A stretch of DNA of 40,560 nucleotides from Novosphingobium naphthalenivorans NBRC 102051 (GTDB lineage Bacteria > Pseudomonadota > Alphaproteobacteria > Sphingomonadales > Sphingomonadaceae). A program made the translations under genes and the position numbers. A model generated the notes under the pieces. It was given only the letters and a program-made list of their open reading frames with translations. It was not told the DNA's origin and made no database searches. How positions within the stretch are numbered: the first letter of the stretch is position 1; every line of letters begins with the position of its first letter. Below are positions 25,524 through 33,720 of this stretch, piece by piece. The stretch lies in assembly GCF_001590985.1 (NCBI RefSeq), contig NZ_BCTX01000045.1, forward strand, positions 1-40,560, read 5' to 3'.

Positions 25524-26540
25524 TTATTCGGCTTCAGCGGCCGCAGCGGATGCGTCGGCGGCAGGAGCCGCACCGGCAGGCTGCTCGCCCGGCAGGTAAT
25601 CGGTATCGGTGCCGGCAGCCTTCTGGCCGTCGATCACGCCGCCCGCATGAGTCAGGACCCACGCGTCATACTTGTCGCGCGGCAGAGCCTCGACGGCGAT
25701 CGGCATGTAACCATGCTTGGCGCCGCACAGTTCGGAGCACTGGCCGTAGTAGACGCCCGGCTTCTCGATCATCAGCACCTTCTCGTTGATGCGGCCCGGC
25801 ACGGCGTCGAGCTTGAACCACAGCGAAGGCACGGCGAACGAGTGGATGACGTCGGCAGCCGTGACCTGCAGGCGAATCGGCTCGCCTGCGGGAACGACCA
25901 TGCGATTGTCGACTTCGAGGTGCGAAGGGCCGTCCCAGGGCTCGGAACCGACTTCGCGCACACCGTTGTTGATGGTGGGCTGGCCGGGGACGTTCAGCAT
26001 GTTCGAGACAACTTCGAAATCGCCGTTGTCCGGATAGCCGTAAGTCCAGAACCACTGGTTGCCCGTAACCTTGATGGTCAGAGCGCCCTTGGGGGCCGGC
26101 TTGTACTGCTTGGCGATAAGGTCGATCGAGGGGACCGCGATGCCGATCAGGATCAGCACCGGAACCAGCGTCCAGATCACTTCGATCACCGTGTTGTGGC
26201 TGGTCTTCGAAGCGACCGGATTAGCCCGGCGGTTGAAGCGCACCATGACAACGATCAGGAGCACCAGCACCAGCAGGGTAATGATCGTGATGATCGGCAG
26301 CAGCACGTCGTTATGAATCCACGCGCCATATTCGCCGATCTTCGAATACTGGTCCTGCAGGCCGATGCCTTCGGGAACGGGCATACCCACGCCCTCGGTC
26401 GGCTTCATCGGCGTGTAGCTGCCAGCGGCAGCGTCCTGCGCGATAGCCGGAACGGCTGCAATGGTGAGGAAACTTGCGAGAGAAAGGCCTAGCGCCTTCA
26501 GGGAATTACCCAAGGCTCTGGCGTGTTTGCCGGATGTCAT
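25524..26540 (-). CDS. ctaC: cytochrome c oxidase subunit II (CuA)
   Basis: Subunit II accepts electrons from cytochrome c through the binuclear CuA centre. The 338-residue protein has a signal peptide (FLTIAAVPAIAQ), two TM helices (about 82-101 and 120-139) and a periplasmic cupredoxin domain with CuA ligands His233, Cys268, Glu270, Cys272, His276 and Met279 (CSELCGAKHGYM). The electron-entry aromatic run NQWFWTYGY is present. No fused cytochrome c domain is seen. The C-terminus is Ala/Pro/Glu-rich. ATG 26540 begins the signal peptide. It heads the cta operon. Confidence 0.97.
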   Translation of the reverse strand: MTSGKHARALGNSLKALGLSLASFLTIAAVPAIAQDAAAGSYTPMKPTEGVGMPVPEGIGLQDQYSKIGEYGAWIHNDVLLPIITIITLLVLVLLIVVMVRFNRRANPVASKTSHNTVIEVIWTLVPVLILIGIAVPSIDLIAKQYKPAPKGALTIKVTGNQWFWTYGYPDNGDFEVVSNMLNVPGQPTINNGVREVGSEPWDGPSHLEVDNRMVVPAGEPIRLQVTAADVIHSFAVPSLWFKLDAVPGRINEKVLMIEKPGVYYGQCSELCGAKHGYMPIAVEALPRDKYDAWVLTHAGGVIDGQKAAGTDTDYLPGEQPAGAAPAADASAAAAEAE

Positions 26541-26639
26541 CGTTGTCACGCTTCCGTTCTTTTTATCGACGCGCAAGCGAGTAGCCCCCCGGTCACGCGC
26601 ACCCCAAATGCGGAGGCAATTGCCCCCCTTCCTCTAACA

Positions 26640-26668
26640 GGTATACGCGTGCTTGCCGCGTGTCTCAA
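26640..26668 (-). promoter_or_regulatory. putative promoter of the cta operon
   Basis: On the minus strand TTGAGA (26663-26668) and TATACC (26640-26645) are separated by exactly 17 bases. This is the best -35/-10 pair in the ctaC-pyrE divergent region and lies about 100 bases upstream of the ctaC start codon. Confidence 0.6.
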
Positions 26669-26742
26669 GCGCCTCTAGGGGAATTTTTGACCATAGGGCG
26701 TGCGGACGTGCGCTCGATCAATGCAAATCGCACCAGGGGTAA

Positions 26743-27336
26743 ATGTCAGTCATGACCGATCAAGAGGTCCTCGCCGAGTTCCGGGCCAGCAAGGCTTTGC
26801 TTGAGGGGCACTTCCTGCTTTCATCAGGCAGGCACAGTGCGCATTACCTGCAATGCGCACGCGTGCTGATGAATCCGGACCGCGCCGCCCGGCTGGCCGT
26901 GGCCCTGGCCGCGACTCTGCCGCACGATATCCGCAAGCAGATCCAGAAAGTCGTCTCGCCGGCGATGGGCGGGGTCATCATCGGCCAGGAAATGGGCCGT
27001 GCGCTGCAAGTCGACGCCATGTTCGTCGAGCGTCCCGAAGGCACGTTCGAACTGCGCCGCGGCTTCGAGCTGGAGCCCGGCGACAAAGTGCTGATGGTCG
27101 AGGACGTCGTGACCACCGGCAAGTCCTCGCGCGAAGCGATCAAGGCGATCGAGGACGCCGGCGGCGAAGTGATCGCCGCAGCCTCGCTGGTGGACCGCTC
27201 GGCCGGCGCCGTCGATCTCGGCGTGCCCTATTTCCCGCTGGTGGCGATCAATTTCCCCACGTACGCGCCCGACGAGCTGCCCCCCGAACTGGCCGGCACG
27301 CCTGCCATCAAGCCCGGCAGCCGCGCCCAACCCTGA
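26743..27336 (+). CDS. pyrE: orotate phosphoribosyltransferase
   Basis: PyrE makes orotidine 5'-phosphate from orotate and PRPP. The 197-residue type I phosphoribosyltransferase has the PRPP-binding loop VMVEDVVTTGKS-type motif (LMVEDVVTTGKS, 117-128), VSPAMGGVIIGQEMGRAL (71-88) and FVERPEG. ATG 26743 has AGGGG very close upstream; an in-frame ATG at 26752 is an alternative with longer spacing. It begins the plus-strand pyrE-pdxJ-acpS-lepB run and is divergent from ctaC. The stop codon falls in the first unit of a 14-bp tandem repeat. Confidence 0.95.
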   Translation: MSVMTDQEVLAEFRASKALLEGHFLLSSGRHSAHYLQCARVLMNPDRAARLAVALAATLPHDIRKQIQKVVSPAMGGVIIGQEMGRALQVDAMFVERPEGTFELRRGFELEPGDKVLMVEDVVTTGKSSREAIKAIEDAGGEVIAAASLVDRSAGAVDLGVPYFPLVAINFPTYAPDELPPELAGTPAIKPGSRAQP

Positions 27337-27380
27337 ACCGCCAGCCCTGAACCGCCAGCCCTGAACCGCCCCCTGAACCG
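27331..27380. repeat. 14-bp tandem repeat at the pyrE 3' end
   Basis: CCCTGAACCGCCAG occurs at 27331-27344 and 27345-27358, followed by a third copy with changed last two bases (27359-27372) and a partial fourth. The TGA of pyrE lies within the first copy, so copy-number change would alter only the non-coding spacer before pdxJ. Confidence 0.9.
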
Positions 27381-27412
27381 GCGTATCCCCCCGGAAACCT
27401 GACAGGACCATC

Positions 27413-28171
27413 GTGACCAACGTGCTCAATCCCGCCCGCCTGCGCCCCAAAAAGCTGAGACTGGGCGTCAACATCGATCACGTCGCCACTATCCGCAACG
27501 CGCGCGGCGGCGGCCATCCGGACCCTGCACGGGCGGCCGAGATCGTGGCGCAGGCCGGCGGCGACGGGATCACGCTGCACTTGCGCGAGGACCGGCGCCA
27601 TATCGTTGACGCCGACCTCCAGCGCGTCGCCGATGCGACCGGGCTGCCGATCAACCTCGAAATGGCCGCGACCGACGAGATGCTCGCGATCGCGCTGCGG
27701 CACAAACCGCACGCGGCCTGCATCGTCCCGGAAAAGCGCGAGGAACGCACCACCGAGGGCGGCCTCGATGCCGCCGGGCTGCACAACCAGCTCGCGCCGA
27801 TCGTCGGCCGCCTGACCGATGCCGGCATTCGCGTCAGCCTGTTCATCGCCCCCGAACCGCGCCAGATCGAAGCGGCAATGAAGCTGGGCGCGCCGGTCGT
27901 CGAACTGCACACCGGCGAATATGCCCATGCCAGCGGCGAGCAAGTCGCGGTGGAGCTGAAACGAATCGCCGACATGTCCGCGCTTGCCGCCAAGAACGGC
28001 ATCGAGCCTCATGCCGGGCATGGCCTTACTTACGAGAACGTGCAGCCGATCGCCGCGATTCCCCAGCTCGCCGAACTCAACATCGGCCACTACCTGATCG
28101 GCGAGGCTATCTTCTGCGGTCTGGAAGCCAGCGTGAAAAAGATGCGCGCGCTGATGGACGAAGTGCGGTGA
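27413..28171 (+). CDS. pdxJ: pyridoxine 5'-phosphate synthase
   Basis: PdxJ condenses 1-deoxyxylulose 5-phosphate with the 3-amino-2-oxopropyl phosphate product of PdxA to form pyridoxine 5'-phosphate. The 252-residue TIM-barrel protein has [16 protein letters not shown] (18-33), the HLREDRRHI loop, [15 protein letters not shown] and [11 protein letters not shown] near the C-terminus, with the phosphate-binding [12 protein letters not shown]. The GTG start has ACAGGA five bases upstream. It lies 76 bp after pyrE. Confidence 0.97.
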   Translation: MTNVLNPARLRPKKLRLGVNIDHVATIRNARGGGHPDPARAAEIVAQAGGDGITLHLREDRRHIVDADLQRVADATGLPINLEMAATDEMLAIALRHKPHAACIVPEKREERTTEGGLDAAGLHNQLAPIVGRLTDAGIRVSLFIAPEPRQIEAAMKLGAPVVELHTGEYAHASGEQVAVELKRIADMSALAAKNGIEPHAGHGLTYENVQPIAAIPQLAELNIGHYLIGEAIFCGLEASVKKMRALMDEVR

Positions 28172-28189
28172 AAACCGTGCCTCTCAATC

Positions 28190-28316
28190 CCTCCCCGAGC
28201 TTGCTCGGGGAGGTGGCAGCCGCAACGCGGCTGACGGAGGGGAAACGGCCCGCACTGCCCCTCCATCACGATGCCTGCGGCATCGCGGTCCCCCTCCCCG
28301 AGCAAGCTCGGGGAGG
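28190..28316. repeat. REP-like palindromic intergenic element, copy B
   Basis: The 127-bp element consists of two terminal hairpins: CCTCCCCGAGC paired with GCTCGGGGAGG at 28190-28213, and the same arms at 28293-28316. Between them are the inner palindromes AGCCGCAACGCGGCT and GATGCCTGCGGCATC. The GACGGAGGGG and GGTCCCCCTCCCC blocks are shared with copy A at 17069-17191. It fills the pdxJ-acpS spacer and ends seven bases before the acpS start. Confidence 0.92.
28310..28316 (+). promoter_or_regulatory. acpS ribosome-binding site formed by the repeat arm
   Basis: GGGGAGG at 28310-28316 is the only Shine-Dalgarno before the acpS GTG at 28323 (6-base spacing). It is also the right arm of the terminal hairpin of element B, where it pairs with CCTCCCC at 28293-28299, so the site could be hidden in RNA structure. 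Confidence 0.75.
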
Positions 28317-28322
28317 AATTCT

Positions 28323-28739
28323 GTGATCATCGGCATGGGCTCAGACTTGTGCAATATCGAGCGCATCCAGAATTCGCTCGACCGCTTCGGCGAACGCTTC
28401 GAAGCCCGCGTCTTTACCGAGATCGAACAAGCCAAGGCCAACCGGCGCCCGTTCACCAAGGCCGGCACGCTGGCCAAGCGCTTCGCCGCCAAGGAGGCCT
28501 TCTCCAAGGCCGTGGGCACCGGCTTCAAGGCCGGCGTGTTCATGAAGGACATCGGCGTGGTGAACGCCAGATCGGGCGCCCCCACGCTGGCGCTGACCGG
28601 CGGCGCGCGCGAGCGGCTCGATGCACTGACACCGGCCGGTCATGAAGTAGTGGTTCACCTTACGCTCACAGACGATCATCCATGGGCTCAGGCCTTCGTC
28701 GTCATCGAAGCCCGTCCCCTTCCCGCCGAACAGGACTAG
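28323..28739 (+). CDS. acpS: holo-[acyl-carrier-protein] synthase
   Basis: AcpS transfers 4'-phosphopantetheine from CoA to apo-ACP, enabling fatty-acid synthesis. The 138-residue protein has the two metal-binding motifs [10 protein letters not shown] (Asp8) and [15 protein letters not shown] (Glu58). Translation starts at GTG 28323, with the Shine-Dalgarno supplied by the adjacent palindromic element. It precedes lepB by 14 bp, matching the common alphaproteobacterial pdxJ-acpS-lepB order. Confidence 0.96.
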   Translation: MIIGMGSDLCNIERIQNSLDRFGERFEARVFTEIEQAKANRRPFTKAGTLAKRFAAKEAFSKAVGTGFKAGVFMKDIGVVNARSGAPTLALTGGARERLDALTPAGHEVVVHLTLTDDHPWAQAFVVIEARPLPAEQD

Positions 28740-28753
28740 AGTTGCCCCCCGTC

Positions 28754-29680
28754 ATGACCGATACCGCCACCCCGTCCGTGCCCGAGACGCAGGGAAAGGC
28801 CGAGAAAATCAACTGGTGGCACGAGCTGCGCGGCCTTTCGCTGATGCTGCTGGGCGTGCTGGCGTTCCACTCGTTCATCGCCAAGCCGTTCTACATCCCC
28901 TCGATCTCGATGATGCCGAACCTCTTGGTGGGGGACCGCCTCGTCGTTTCGAAATATCCCTATGGCTGGAACTGGTCCTCGCTGAGCTTTCATCTGCTCC
29001 CGCGCGACACCTGGCGCATTCTCGGCAAGACCCCGCAATATGGCGACATCGTCATCGTCGTGCCGGGCAACCGCAAGGAAGACCTCATCAAGCGCGTAGT
29101 CGCTCTGCCGGGTGACCGCATCGCCGTGGTCGACGGGCGCATCCGGCTCAACGGCCAATTCATCAAGCGCGTGGTCGAACCGGCCACGCAGATCCCGGCC
29201 GACGATTCGCTCCAGTGCGACGGGCAGCAGCCGGGCCATTGCTACGATGGCTTCGAGCAGTACCGCACACGCCTGCCCAACGGGCACGACGTCTACGAAC
29301 TGCCGACTTACCGCGAAACGCTGCCCAACGGCGCGACCTATGACATCATCGACTACATGAACCAGAGCCTCGACAACTATCCCGAGATCACCGTGCCCGA
29401 AGGCCATGTGTTCCTGATGGGTGACGACCGCGACCGCTCGGCCGACAGCCGCGCGCCGTTCGATACCGACTTCATGGGCAATCCGGGCGGCGGCCTCGGC
29501 GGTCCCGTGCCGCTCTCGAACATCGGCGGACGGGCCGAGTTCATCACCTTCTCGCTCGACGGCACCCAGACCTGGAACCCGCTGACCTGGTGGGGCGCCC
29601 TGCGCGACGGCCGCGCCTTCAAGAGCCTGCGGCCGCAGATCGATCCGGCCTACGCGGACAAGGACGCCGCCGAGCGATAG
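28754..29680 (+). CDS. lepB: signal peptidase I
   Basis: LepB cleaves Sec and Tat signal peptides at the periplasmic face. The 308-residue protein has one N-terminal TM segment (about 27-45), catalytic Ser52 in PSISMMP, general-base Lys113 in KRVVALPGDRI, and the conserved MGDDRDRSADSR box (222-233). An insertion of about 70 residues with two cysteines (LQCDGQQPGHCYDG) separates the boxes, as in larger proteobacterial LepB forms. ATG 28754 lacks a strong Shine-Dalgarno, and coupling with acpS is likely. rnc and era, which often follow lepB, are absent here. Confidence 0.95.
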   Translation: MTDTATPSVPETQGKAEKINWWHELRGLSLMLLGVLAFHSFIAKPFYIPSISMMPNLLVGDRLVVSKYPYGWNWSSLSFHLLPRDTWRILGKTPQYGDIVIVVPGNRKEDLIKRVVALPGDRIAVVDGRIRLNGQFIKRVVEPATQIPADDSLQCDGQQPGHCYDGFEQYRTRLPNGHDVYELPTYRETLPNGATYDIIDYMNQSLDNYPEITVPEGHVFLMGDDRDRSADSRAPFDTDFMGNPGGGLGGPVPLSNIGGRAEFITFSLDGTQTWNPLTWWGALRDGRAFKSLRPQIDPAYADKDAAER

Positions 29681-29740
29681 CGAGGGCCGGGCGATAGCGA
29701 GGCTTGACCCCGGCGCCGGGCCGCGCAAGACGCAGCGGCC

Positions 29741-30907
29741 ATGGCCCGCAAGTTCCTTTATGGCATCGCCGTCTGCGTGGTGCTCTACATCCTGATCCGC
29801 CTGATCCTGACGTTCTACGCCGAAGATCTGACCGAAATGGCCTTCGTGCCGAACGGCCCGTTTCACGAGAGGCCGGCGCTGGCAGGCAATGCTTACGACA
29901 AGCCGGACATGTGGATCGCGCGGCCGGGCATGGCGCAGGATGCGGATCCGGCCGAGTGGCTCCCCGCCGGTGCGCAGCGCACCATCGATCCGGCCCGGCC
30001 CTACGTCTTCTTCATCCACCCCACCAGCTACATCGAAAAGGGCGACTGGAACGCGGATCTGGACGACAAGACCTCGCGCAAATACGCCAGGCTCTTCGTC
30101 CAGACGATGGCCAGCCCGTTCAACGCGGCAGAAGCCGTGTTCGCGCCCCGCTACCGTCAGGCGGCGATCGGCGCGTTCCTGACCGGCAAGCCGCAAGCCA
30201 ACGCCGCCCTCGATCTTGCCTACCGGGATATTCTGGCCGCTTTCGATGCCTTCCTGGCGCAAGTGCCCGAAGACCGCCCCATCGTGCTGGCCGGGCACAG
30301 CCAGGGCGCCTTCCTGCTGCGCCGCCTGCTGCGCGACCGGATCGCCGGAACGCCGCTCGCCGGGCGCGTGATCGCGGCCTATGCCACGGGCTGGCCGGTC
30401 TCGATCGACCATGACCTGCCGAAGATGGGCCTTCCGGCCTGCGAAAAGGCGGACGATTCGGGCTGCGTGCTCAGCTGGCTGAGCGTGGCCGATCCGGCCG
30501 ACACCGCGATGATGATGGCCGCCTATGCCCGCCGCAAGGGCCTCGATGGACAGCCGGTGGGTCAAAGCGCCTTCCTGTGCACCAACCCGTTGACCGGCAC
30601 TCGCGACGGGGCCGGTGACGCCTCGCAGAACAGCGGAACACTCGTTCCCGACTTCAAGACCGCGAGCGGGGAACTCAAGCGGCAGGTCGTGCCCGCGGCT
30701 TGCGGGCCGGACCATTTCCTCCACATCGGCCCGCCGCCCAAACTGCCGCTCGATGCCTTCGTGCTGCCGGGCAACAACTACCACGTCTTTGACATGACGC
30801 TGTTCTGGTCCAATCTCCGCGCGGACGTCGCCCGGCGCAGCGCCGCATGGGTAGCGAAACGGTCGGCGGTGAAGCAGGCGGCAACAAAGCAGAAAGCACG
30901 GAACTGA
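29741..30907 (+). CDS. DUF3089 family alpha/beta-hydrolase-like protein
   Basis: The 388-residue protein has an N-terminal TM anchor ([19 protein letters not shown]) and an exported alpha/beta-hydrolase domain. The nucleophile elbow is [10 protein letters not shown] (serine near residue 187), preceded by [13 protein letters not shown]3089 members are predicted esterases or lipases of unknown substrate. The C-terminal [10 protein letters not shown] and [12 protein letters not shown] stretch probably supplies the catalytic His. The stop overlaps the ruvX start (TGATG), so the two are coupled. Confidence 0.88.
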   Translation: MARKFLYGIAVCVVLYILIRLILTFYAEDLTEMAFVPNGPFHERPALAGNAYDKPDMWIARPGMAQDADPAEWLPAGAQRTIDPARPYVFFIHPTSYIEKGDWNADLDDKTSRKYARLFVQTMASPFNAAEAVFAPRYRQAAIGAFLTGKPQANAALDLAYRDILAAFDAFLAQVPEDRPIVLAGHSQGAFLLRRLLRDRIAGTPLAGRVIAAYATGWPVSIDHDLPKMGLPACEKADDSGCVLSWLSVADPADTAMMMAAYARRKGLDGQPVGQSAFLCTNPLTGTRDGAGDASQNSGTLVPDFKTASGELKRQVVPAACGPDHFLHIGPPPKLPLDAFVLPGNNYHVFDMTLFWSNLRADVARRSAAWVAKRSAVKQAATKQKARN

Positions 30908-31383
30908 TGGATTCCCTGATCACCACCGGCGCGCTCGCCTTCCGTGACGCCCTGCCCGAAGCCGGAGCGCTGCTCGGCCTCGATCTCGGCACCCAGACGA
31001 TCGGCACGGCCTTCTGCGATGCCGGCTGGCGCTTTGCCTCGCCGGGCAAGACGCTGAAGCGCGGCAAGTTCGGCGCCGACAAGGCCCTGCTGGAAGCGCT
31101 GATCCGCGAACGGTCGGTGAAAGGCGTGGTCATCGGCCTGCCGCTCAACATGGACGGGTCCGAAGGCCCGCGCTCGCAATCGAGCCGCGCCTATGCCCGC
31201 AACCTCGCCGCGCTGGGCCTGCCGATCCTGCTGTGGGACGAGCGCTGGTCCACCAGCGGCGCCGAGCGCGGGTTGATCGAACAGGACATGAGCCGCGCCA
31301 AACGCGCCACGCGCATCGATTCGGCCGCTGCCGCCGTGATCCTGCAAGGCGCCATCGACGCACTGGCCGGAGGCATGTTCTAG
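30907..31383 (+). CDS. ruvX: Holliday junction resolvase-like protein RuvX/YqgF
   Basis: RuvX/YqgF is an essential RNase H-fold nuclease in E. coli linked to 16S rRNA 5'-end maturation and proposed as an alternative resolvase. The 158-residue protein has [12 protein letters not shown] (Asp26), [24 protein letters not shown] and the terminal [14 protein letters not shown] acidic residue. ATG 30907 overlaps the DUF3089 stop; upstream in-frame starts lie within that gene. Three inverted repeats follow. Confidence 0.94.
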   Translation: MDSLITTGALAFRDALPEAGALLGLDLGTQTIGTAFCDAGWRFASPGKTLKRGKFGADKALLEALIRERSVKGVVIGLPLNMDGSEGPRSQSSRAYARNLAALGLPILLWDERWSTSGAERGLIEQDMSRAKRATRIDSAAAAVILQGAIDALAGGMF

Positions 31384-31418
31384 AGCCTCTCCGGTTCAGA
31401 TTGAACCAGACCGGCTCT
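31382..31418. repeat. nested inverted repeat after ruvX
   Basis: AGAGCC (31382-31387) pairs with GGCTCT (31413-31418), and GGTTCA (31393-31398) with TGAACC (31402-31407) around loop GAT, with a 5/5 internal loop. It starts within the ruvX stop codon. It may be a dispersed repeat family member and could cap the ruvX mRNA; no U-tract follows. Confidence 0.75.
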
Positions 31419-31437
31419 GGGAAATTCTTTGTTTGCC

Positions 31438-31481
31438 GTGATTTCCGAGCCAGCAGGTGATTCCACCTACCTCGAAATCAC
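31438..31481. repeat. second inverted repeat after ruvX
   Basis: GTGATTTCCGAG (31438-31449) is matched by CTCGAAATCAC (31471-31481) with one extra C. An inner stem AGGTG/CACCT (31455-31459, 31464-31468) closes around ATTC. The following TCTAGAGCATCGTGCGGGAA begins like another dispersed sphingomonad repeat, but the remainder is missing. Confidence 0.7.
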
Positions 31482-31520
31482 TCTAGAGCATCGTGCGGGA
31501 AATCCGCCCCCCCTTCCCCT

Positions 31521-31589
31521 CGTCCTGAGCTTGTCGAAGAACGCTGGCGCTGCGCGAGGTCCAACACCCTTCGACAAGCTCAGGGCGAG
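31521..31589. repeat. REP element with CCTGAGCTTGTCGAAG arms
   Basis: The core CCTGAGCTTGTCGAAG (31524-31539) and its reverse complement CTTCGACAAGCTCAGG (31569-31584) are head-to-head, separated by 29 bp. This sequence is a familiar dispersed repeat in Sphingomonadales. A single arm of the same sequence is inside the methyltransferase gene at 17262-17283. It lies between convergent ruvX and the cupin-like gene. Confidence 0.9.
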
Positions 31590-31621
31590 CCGGTCTTGAT
31601 TCAGGTTTCTTGCATTATGCG

Positions 31622-32536
31622 CTAGGCGCGCTGCCGTTTCGCCACTTCGGCGACCACACGGCTGCCCGAGTTTTCGGCCTCACGCCAGATCGCATCGCGC
31701 GAATCCGCGTCCGGTGCCGCCCCCGCAAGCGCGTGCCACGCGGTCAGGCGCATACGGTCGCTGGGATGCTGCGTGCCGAAGCGGAGCGCCAGATCCGTGG
31801 CCTCCTCTCCCCCGAGCGCCAGTGCCAGACGCAAAAACGCCTCGCTCGAACCGTGACCCAGCACTTTTGCCACGCGAAAGCTTCCGGCGCTCCCGGCCAC
31901 CGGCTCGAAAACGTAACAGCTATCCCAGCTCTGTGCACCCTGAACGTACGTCAGGGTCAGGGACACGGAAAGCGATGCTGGCGGATACAGGCAATGGACA
32001 TCGCACTGGGGCCGGTAATGGACAAGCCGCCCCGGCTCCAGCCGCGAACGGCCGAGCGGATGCAGCAGCACCGGCTCCCCGATCCATCCCGACAGGGTTT
32101 CCGGATCGCAGGCATAGTCGTCCACACCATAGCCGGGGCCGAAATAACCGAGCGTCAGAAAATCGGCGTTGTGATTGTGGACGAGATCATAGCCCAGCAT
32201 CTGCGGCGTGCTGGCGCGCAGCGCATGGTCCGCCGCCGAGGGCCAGAGGTCGGCGGTCAGAAGGAAATTGCCCCGCCGTGGCCGCCCCAGCACCACGCGG
32301 TTCGGTCCGATGCCCTGCGGCAGCGGCGTGTCCAGCGCAACCTGCCCCTGCCCCGCCAGCATCGCGATCAGCACATCGCCCAGAAAGCCCGGATTGTTTC
32401 CGAGCCGCTTCAACCAGTTCGCCGCGTGCGAGAGACTGGTTTCCTCGGCCGGATCGAAACCCCATGCAGTCAGTTCGGCAAGGCATTCCTCCAGAGAGGC
32501 CGGCGTCGGATCGCGGACCTCGATTGTCCTGGCCAC
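31622..32536 (-). CDS. putative cupin-like protein with HNHN motif and HEAT-like tail
   Basis: The 304-residue protein is of unrecognised function. Residues 117-144 hold DLVHNHNADFLTLGYFGPGY and an acidic DDYACD, and residues 166-181 hold RLEPGRLVHYRPQCDVH. His120, His122, an Asp, His173 and His181 are spaced like the two motifs of a metal-binding cupin. The C-terminal part (about 228-300) is helical with a HPSDRMRLTAWHALAG repeat-like segment resembling HEAT units. GTG 32536 overlaps the upstream TAG and has AAGGAG six bases before it. It appears to be a distant paralogue of the preceding gene. Confidence 0.75.
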   Translation of the reverse strand: MARTIEVRDPTPASLEECLAELTAWGFDPAEETSLSHAANWLKRLGNNPGFLGDVLIAMLAGQGQVALDTPLPQGIGPNRVVLGRPRRGNFLLTADLWPSAADHALRASTPQMLGYDLVHNHNADFLTLGYFGPGYGVDDYACDPETLSGWIGEPVLLHPLGRSRLEPGRLVHYRPQCDVHCLYPPASLSVSLTLTYVQGAQSWDSCYVFEPVAGSAGSFRVAKVLGHGSSEAFLRLALALGGEEATDLALRFGTQHPSDRMRLTAWHALAGAAPDADSRDAIWREAENSGSRVVAEVAKRQRA

Positions 32537-33519
32537 TAGCCGCTCCTTCCCAGCTCTGGCCGTGTTTCCAGCAGCGAAGCGCGAAGCGCGGCGGCCGGGG
32601 CCGCCAGCGGATCGCCGGGGCTGGTCGCCAGCATGGCCAGCAGATCGAGACCTGCGGCGGAATCCATCGCCAGCGCTTCCCGCATGGCCTGCCAGCGCAA
32701 GCTTTCTCCAGCCTCGGGGTCTTTCACGCCCGAGGCAAGCCGGATCATCGGCCATACCGCGTCCCGGCGGCGCATCCGGCCAAGCAGGTTTACGGCCAGT
32801 TCGAGCAGGGTGTCTTCGACGCGCCCCGCAGTCTGGTGGACCAGCGCGCCATCGGGCACGCTGTATTCCCGCGCCGGTTCATGGCCGGCAAACCGGCGCT
32901 GAAGGCGCAGCAGCACGAGATGTCCCTTCGCGGAGCGCACCTGCAGCGCCTGCCGCGGTCCATACCGGTAGGCCACCGTGCCGGGCCGAAGCGCGAGCGA
33001 GCCGGAATGCAGCACGCGCCGCTCCCCTTCCGCCTCCTCATCGCGCAGCAGCACCAGATCGGCCGTGCCCGTACCGTCCAGCACATGAATCCATGTCTCT
33101 CGCGGCGCGAACTTCGCCGTCTTCGGCGCGGGCAGCGTATCGAGGACGCTGCCATCGTAGCCGGCAAGAGCAAGACTGGCACGGCCCGAGCTGGCCAGCA
33201 CCAGTGCAGGAGCAGCCGTGCGCATACCGTGTCGAAGCGGCAGTTGCCCGAGCGGATGATCGCGAAGCCCGGCCAGCCCGACAGCGGCAAAGCTGCGAAC
33301 GAAATCCATCGCCGCCCCGCTTTCGTCCGCGAACAGATCGGCCAGGCCGCTGCATTTTTCGAGCGGCTCTCCCCGCCCGAAGCGCTCCATGGCAGCAAGG
33401 ACCGGCGCGGCTGCATCGCCGGCACGCCAGTCCGCAAGCCGCTGCGCAAGACCGGCCTGCCCCTGTTCCCATTCCCAAGCATCCCGGCGAGCCGTCGCCA
33501 GCATAGTCCGCATCGGCAT
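32536..33519 (-). CDS. uncharacterised cupin-like paralogue lacking metal ligands
   Basis: The 327-residue protein is not assigned to a family. It shares outline features with the next gene: a PLRHGMRTAAPALVLAS strand region (94-110), SLALRPGTVAYRYG (174-187) at the place of the partner's LEPGRLVHY, and a helical C-terminus with ESLRWQAMREALAM (272-285). The His pairs of the partner are absent, so it may be a non-catalytic partner. ATG 33519 is 10 bases after the small-protein stop; a TTG at 33546 is an alternative. It is coupled to the next gene by an overlapping stop/start. Confidence 0.72.
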   Translation of the reverse strand: MPMRTMLATARRDAWEWEQGQAGLAQRLADWRAGDAAAPVLAAMERFGRGEPLEKCSGLADLFADESGAAMDFVRSFAAVGLAGLRDHPLGQLPLRHGMRTAAPALVLASSGRASLALAGYDGSVLDTLPAPKTAKFAPRETWIHVLDGTGTADLVLLRDEEAEGERRVLHSGSLALRPGTVAYRYGPRQALQVRSAKGHLVLLRLQRRFAGHEPAREYSVPDGALVHQTAGRVEDTLLELAVNLLGRMRRRDAVWPMIRLASGVKDPEAGESLRWQAMREALAMDSAAGLDLLAMLATSPGDPLAAPAAALRASLLETRPELGRSG

Positions 33520-33529
33520 CAGATCGCCA

Positions 33530-33703
33530 TCAGTCGAGCACGGCAAACGGGTAGAGACACGGCATCAGCACCGCGTGATTGTCATCCTCCGCATCGAAGC
33601 GCGGAGCATCGGCGCGGCTGCCGAAAACGCCGGTCAGGACGTTGAGGTCAGGCAACGCGTCGGGATCAATCCCGTGCCGTCCAGCCTGCTCCAATTCGCC
33701 CAT
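33530..33703 (-). CDS. 57-residue small protein, candidate precursor peptide
   Basis: The sequence starts MGELEQAGRHGIDPDALPDL and ends DNHAVLMPCLYPFAVLD, with one Cys and no membrane helix or signal peptide. ATG 33703 has GGAAG five bases upstream, better than the ATG at 33715, which abuts its purine run. It heads a three-gene unit with two cupin-like proteins, with a 10-bp gap to the first. A short charged leader-like N-terminus followed by a distinct C-terminus next to putative metalloenzymes is reminiscent of a precursor peptide. This is inference; it may be a plain accessory protein. Confidence 0.6.
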   Translation of the reverse strand: MGELEQAGRHGIDPDALPDLNVLTGVFGSRADAPRFDAEDDNHAVLMPCLYPFAVLD

Positions 33704-33720
33704 GCTCACTTCCATCCCTG

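Noticed and set aside
31714..33645. 643-codon plus-strand ORF opposite the cupin-like pair
   Set aside because: Pro/Arg/Ser-rich composition typical of shadow frames. The minus-strand genes have Shine-Dalgarno sites and coupled start/stop codons, so they were preferred.
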